Shown: piece by piece, positions 62,369 through 64,000 of the stretch | How positions within the stretch are numbered: the stretch's first letter is position 1 | Layout: each line of letters starts with the position of its first letter | Source: Fibrobacterota bacterium | GTDB lineage: Bacteria; Fibrobacterota; Chitinivibrionia; Chitinivibrionales; Chitinispirillaceae | DNA: 64,000 bases | Direction of reading: 5' to 3' | Assembly (NCBI GenBank): GCA_023412475.1 | Contig: JAEYNR010000048.1 | Span: 62,001-126,000, forward strand | Notes under the pieces: model-generated | The model's database searches: none | What the model was told of the DNA's origin: nothing | What the model saw: only the letters and a program-made list of their open reading frames with translations | Translations under genes and position numbers: made by a program

Positions 62369-63340
62369 ATGAAATTCAAGACATATCTTAGCTGGCTTTT
62401 GCAAATTCCAGCAAATATGGCTTCTCTAATGGCCAAAAAAAATACTGTTGGTGGACAAGCCATACTTGAAGGTGTTATGATGCGTGGGAAGGAGAAAGTG
62501 TCCTGGGCTGTAAGAAAAGGCGACAACGAAGTAATAATCGAGCAGTTTCCGTTTTCATCGGTATGCAGGAAGTACAAAATTTTAGGCAGACCGATTATAA
62601 GAGGAGCGGTTAATCTGTTTGAATCGATGGCTCTTGGTTACAGAGCACTATCCCGCTCGGCTGACATTCTGGAGGACAGAGATAAATCGCAAAACGATTC
62701 CCCTTCAAAATTTAATAATCTTAAAGAGAAATTTTATACAGTCATAACCCTTCTTATTTCGCTTCTATTTGCAATGGGGTTGTTCATGTTTGCACCGATG
62801 TGGATTTTCTCTCGCTTTATTCCCGAAGAGTCTGCACTACTTTTTAATACTCTTGCAGGGTCTCTGCGCATTGTTTTACTGTTGATATATATGGTTTCAA
62901 TCAGTTTTCTTAAAGATATCCGCAGACTTTTCGAATATCATGGAGCAGAACACAAGGCCATTTTCACCTTTGAGGATGGAAAAGATCTCAATATAAAAAA
63001 CATGGCCAGCTACTCCACAGTTCATCCACGATGTGGCACCAGTTTTCTTCTTTTGGTTGGCATTGTCTGTGTTTTTCTGTTTTCAATTATTGATGCATTA
63101 TTTATTCAGTTTATAGGACCATTTCCCAATGTTTTCAGCCGTTTTCTCCTACACATTATGCTTATTCCGCTGGTTGGAGGAACGTCGTATGAAGTTTTGA
63201 AACTCTCTGATCGATACCAGCATGTAGCTCTGGTTAATCTTATGATTAAACCGGGCTTGTGGCTTCAGAAAATTACAACCAGAGAGCCAGATGAAAAGCA
63301 GATGGAAGTGGCTTCCCTTGCACTGAAGGCAGCAATATGA
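62369..63340 (+). CDS. DUF1385 (YqhQ-like) membrane protein
   Basis: A 323-residue protein with the family opening VGGQAILEGVMMRG (about 27-40), VNLFESMALGYRALS, and the central EYHGAEHKAIFTFEDG. STVHPRCGTSFLLLV and the last GTSYEVLKLSDRY follow. About four transmembrane helices. The family commonly lies between rpmE and prfA; its function is unknown. Its stop codon overlaps the prfA start as ATGA. Confidence 0.93.
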   Translation: MKFKTYLSWLLQIPANMASLMAKKNTVGGQAILEGVMMRGKEKVSWAVRKGDNEVIIEQFPFSSVCRKYKILGRPIIRGAVNLFESMALGYRALSRSADILEDRDKSQNDSPSKFNNLKEKFYTVITLLISLLFAMGLFMFAPMWIFSRFIPEESALLFNTLAGSLRIVLLLIYMVSISFLKDIRRLFEYHGAEHKAIFTFEDGKDLNIKNMASYSTVHPRCGTSFLLLVGIVCVFLFSIIDALFIQFIGPFPNVFSRFLLHIMLIPLVGGTSYEVLKLSDRYQHVALVNLMIKPGLWLQKITTREPDEKQMEVASLALKAAI

Positions 63341-64000
63341 CAATGCAGGACAAAGTAGAAGCAGTGTTCAGACGGCACGATGAACTGGAGCAGATGCTTG
63401 CATCATCCGAAGTTGTCTCTGATCCATCGAAAATGGAAAAATTTGGAAGAGAATACAATAACATCCATAAGAATGTTCCAATTTTAAAAAAATTCGTGGA
63501 GATAGTAAAGTCGATTGAGGATGCCACTCAACTGCTTAGCAGTGAGTCGGACCCTGAACTTCTTGAACTTGCCCAGGAAGAGCTCCATACCAATGAAGAG
63601 CAGCTTCCGGGGCTGGAGCAGCAGGTAAAACGGCTTCTGGTTCCCCGTGATCTCAAAGATCTGAAGAACGCAATAATTGAAATACGGGCTGGAACCGGAG
63701 GAACCGAAGCTGGTATTTTCGGCGCTGATCTATATCGGATGTATACTCATTTCATAGAGCAGAAAAACTGGAATTACGAAATCCTAAGCTCCAGCTACGG
63801 TGACCTTAATGCCATCAAGGAGATTATCTTTCTGGTAAAAGGCGAAAATGCCTACGGCGAATTAAAGTATGAATCCGGTGTTCATCGGGTGCAAAGAGTC
63901 CCTCAAACTGAGGCTCAGGGCAGAATACATACCTCAGCCGCATCGGTGGTAGTATTTCCGGAAGCAGACGAATTTGAGATCGATATCAACCAAAACGATT
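63337..64000 (+). CDS. prfA: peptide chain release factor 1, 3'-truncated by the window edge
   Basis: RF1 ends translation at UAA and UAG. The N-terminal coiled coil (MTMQDKVEAVFRRHDELEQM and on) is followed by IEIRAGTGGTEAGIFGADLY, where the usual GGDEA has Thr for Asp. YGELKYESGVHRVQRVPQTE and QGRIHTSAASVVVFPEADEF follow. The GGQ loop lies beyond the edge. Either ATG at 63337 or 63343 may start it; the first overlaps the previous stop codon. Confidence 0.95.
   Translation, partial: MTMQDKVEAVFRRHDELEQMLASSEVVSDPSKMEKFGREYNNIHKNVPILKKFVEIVKSIEDATQLLSSESDPELLELAQEELHTNEEQLPGLEQQVKRLLVPRDLKDLKNAIIEIRAGTGGTEAGIFGADLYRMYTHFIEQKNWNYEILSSSYGDLNAIKEIIFLVKGENAYGELKYESGVHRVQRVPQTEAQGRIHTSAASVVVFPEADEFEIDINQND

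Overview
This window looks like a chromosome segment from a motile Gram-negative bacterium of the Fibrobacterota (Chitinivibrionia/Chitinispirillales-like). The lineage call rests on a TIGR02147-type protein paired with a DUF2341/LamG-type surface lipoprotein, a combination typical of Fibrobacter relatives. It is also supported by exported polysaccharide enzymes with C-terminal sorting-like modules, by TolC, beta-barrel and lipobox proteins that imply an outer membrane, and by late flagellar genes with sigma-54 promoters. This is an inference; no rRNA gene is present to confirm it. Intergenic DNA is AT-rich, long and full of dispersed repeats.

Layout. 1-3.1 kb: the 3' part of a nitroreductase-like gene, an unknown gene and a peptidoglycan transglycosylase. 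3.3-9.5 kb: a late flagellar block (FlgJ-type lytic transglycosylase, flgN, flgK, flgL, flagellin, fliW, csrA) with two textbook sigma-54 promoters and a GGA-rich flagellin leader suited to CsrA control. 9.5-22.7 kb: housekeeping and signalling (pdxA, a cyclophilin-FKBP fusion, a degenerate GGDEF protein, a STAS protein, cvpA, prepilin peptidase, yceH, a DUF2914 protein, a large exported metallophosphatase/thioredoxin-like protein, tyrS, mug). 22.8-31.6 kb: a polytopic membrane protein, two tandem-repeat arrays, an SDR, a glycogen debranching enzyme, an M48 lipoprotein, a YvlD-like protein, a pseudo-receiver and small proteins. 31.8-45.8 kb: the TIGR02147/lipoprotein pair, GH5, metY, ptsH, an outer-membrane barrel, a phosphoesterase, GH16, a Tat-type exported tandem nitroreductase-like protein and an Rpn/PD-(D/E)XK protein.

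46-51 kb: leuA behind a complete leucine attenuator (consensus promoter, 35-codon leader peptide with nine Leu among its last 15 codons, intrinsic terminator), then nadM-Nudix and nadE for NAD synthesis. 51.2-54.2 kb: a decayed patch with a nucleoside phosphorylase pseudogene and a partial second copy, a MITE-like element, a second copy of a 63-nt-period array, an ArsR gene abutting a truncated permease, and a cluster of palindromes. 54.2-58.9 kb: a tolC-macA-ATPase-permease efflux operon. 59-64 kb: yraN, a Ser/Thr kinase, gmk, a small membrane protein, rpmE, a DUF1385 protein and the start of prfA.

The most unusual material is non-coding: a seven-unit 42-nt array with a perfect dyad in every unit (24.9-25.2 kb), an eight-unit ~63-nt degenerate array present twice (42.3 and 51.9 kb), and at least three dispersed intergenic motif families. 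Among proteins, the standouts are the Tat-exported double nitroreductase-like protein, the dual immunophilin, the shared small module in FlgK and FlgL, and several signalling or enzyme domains that have lost key residues.
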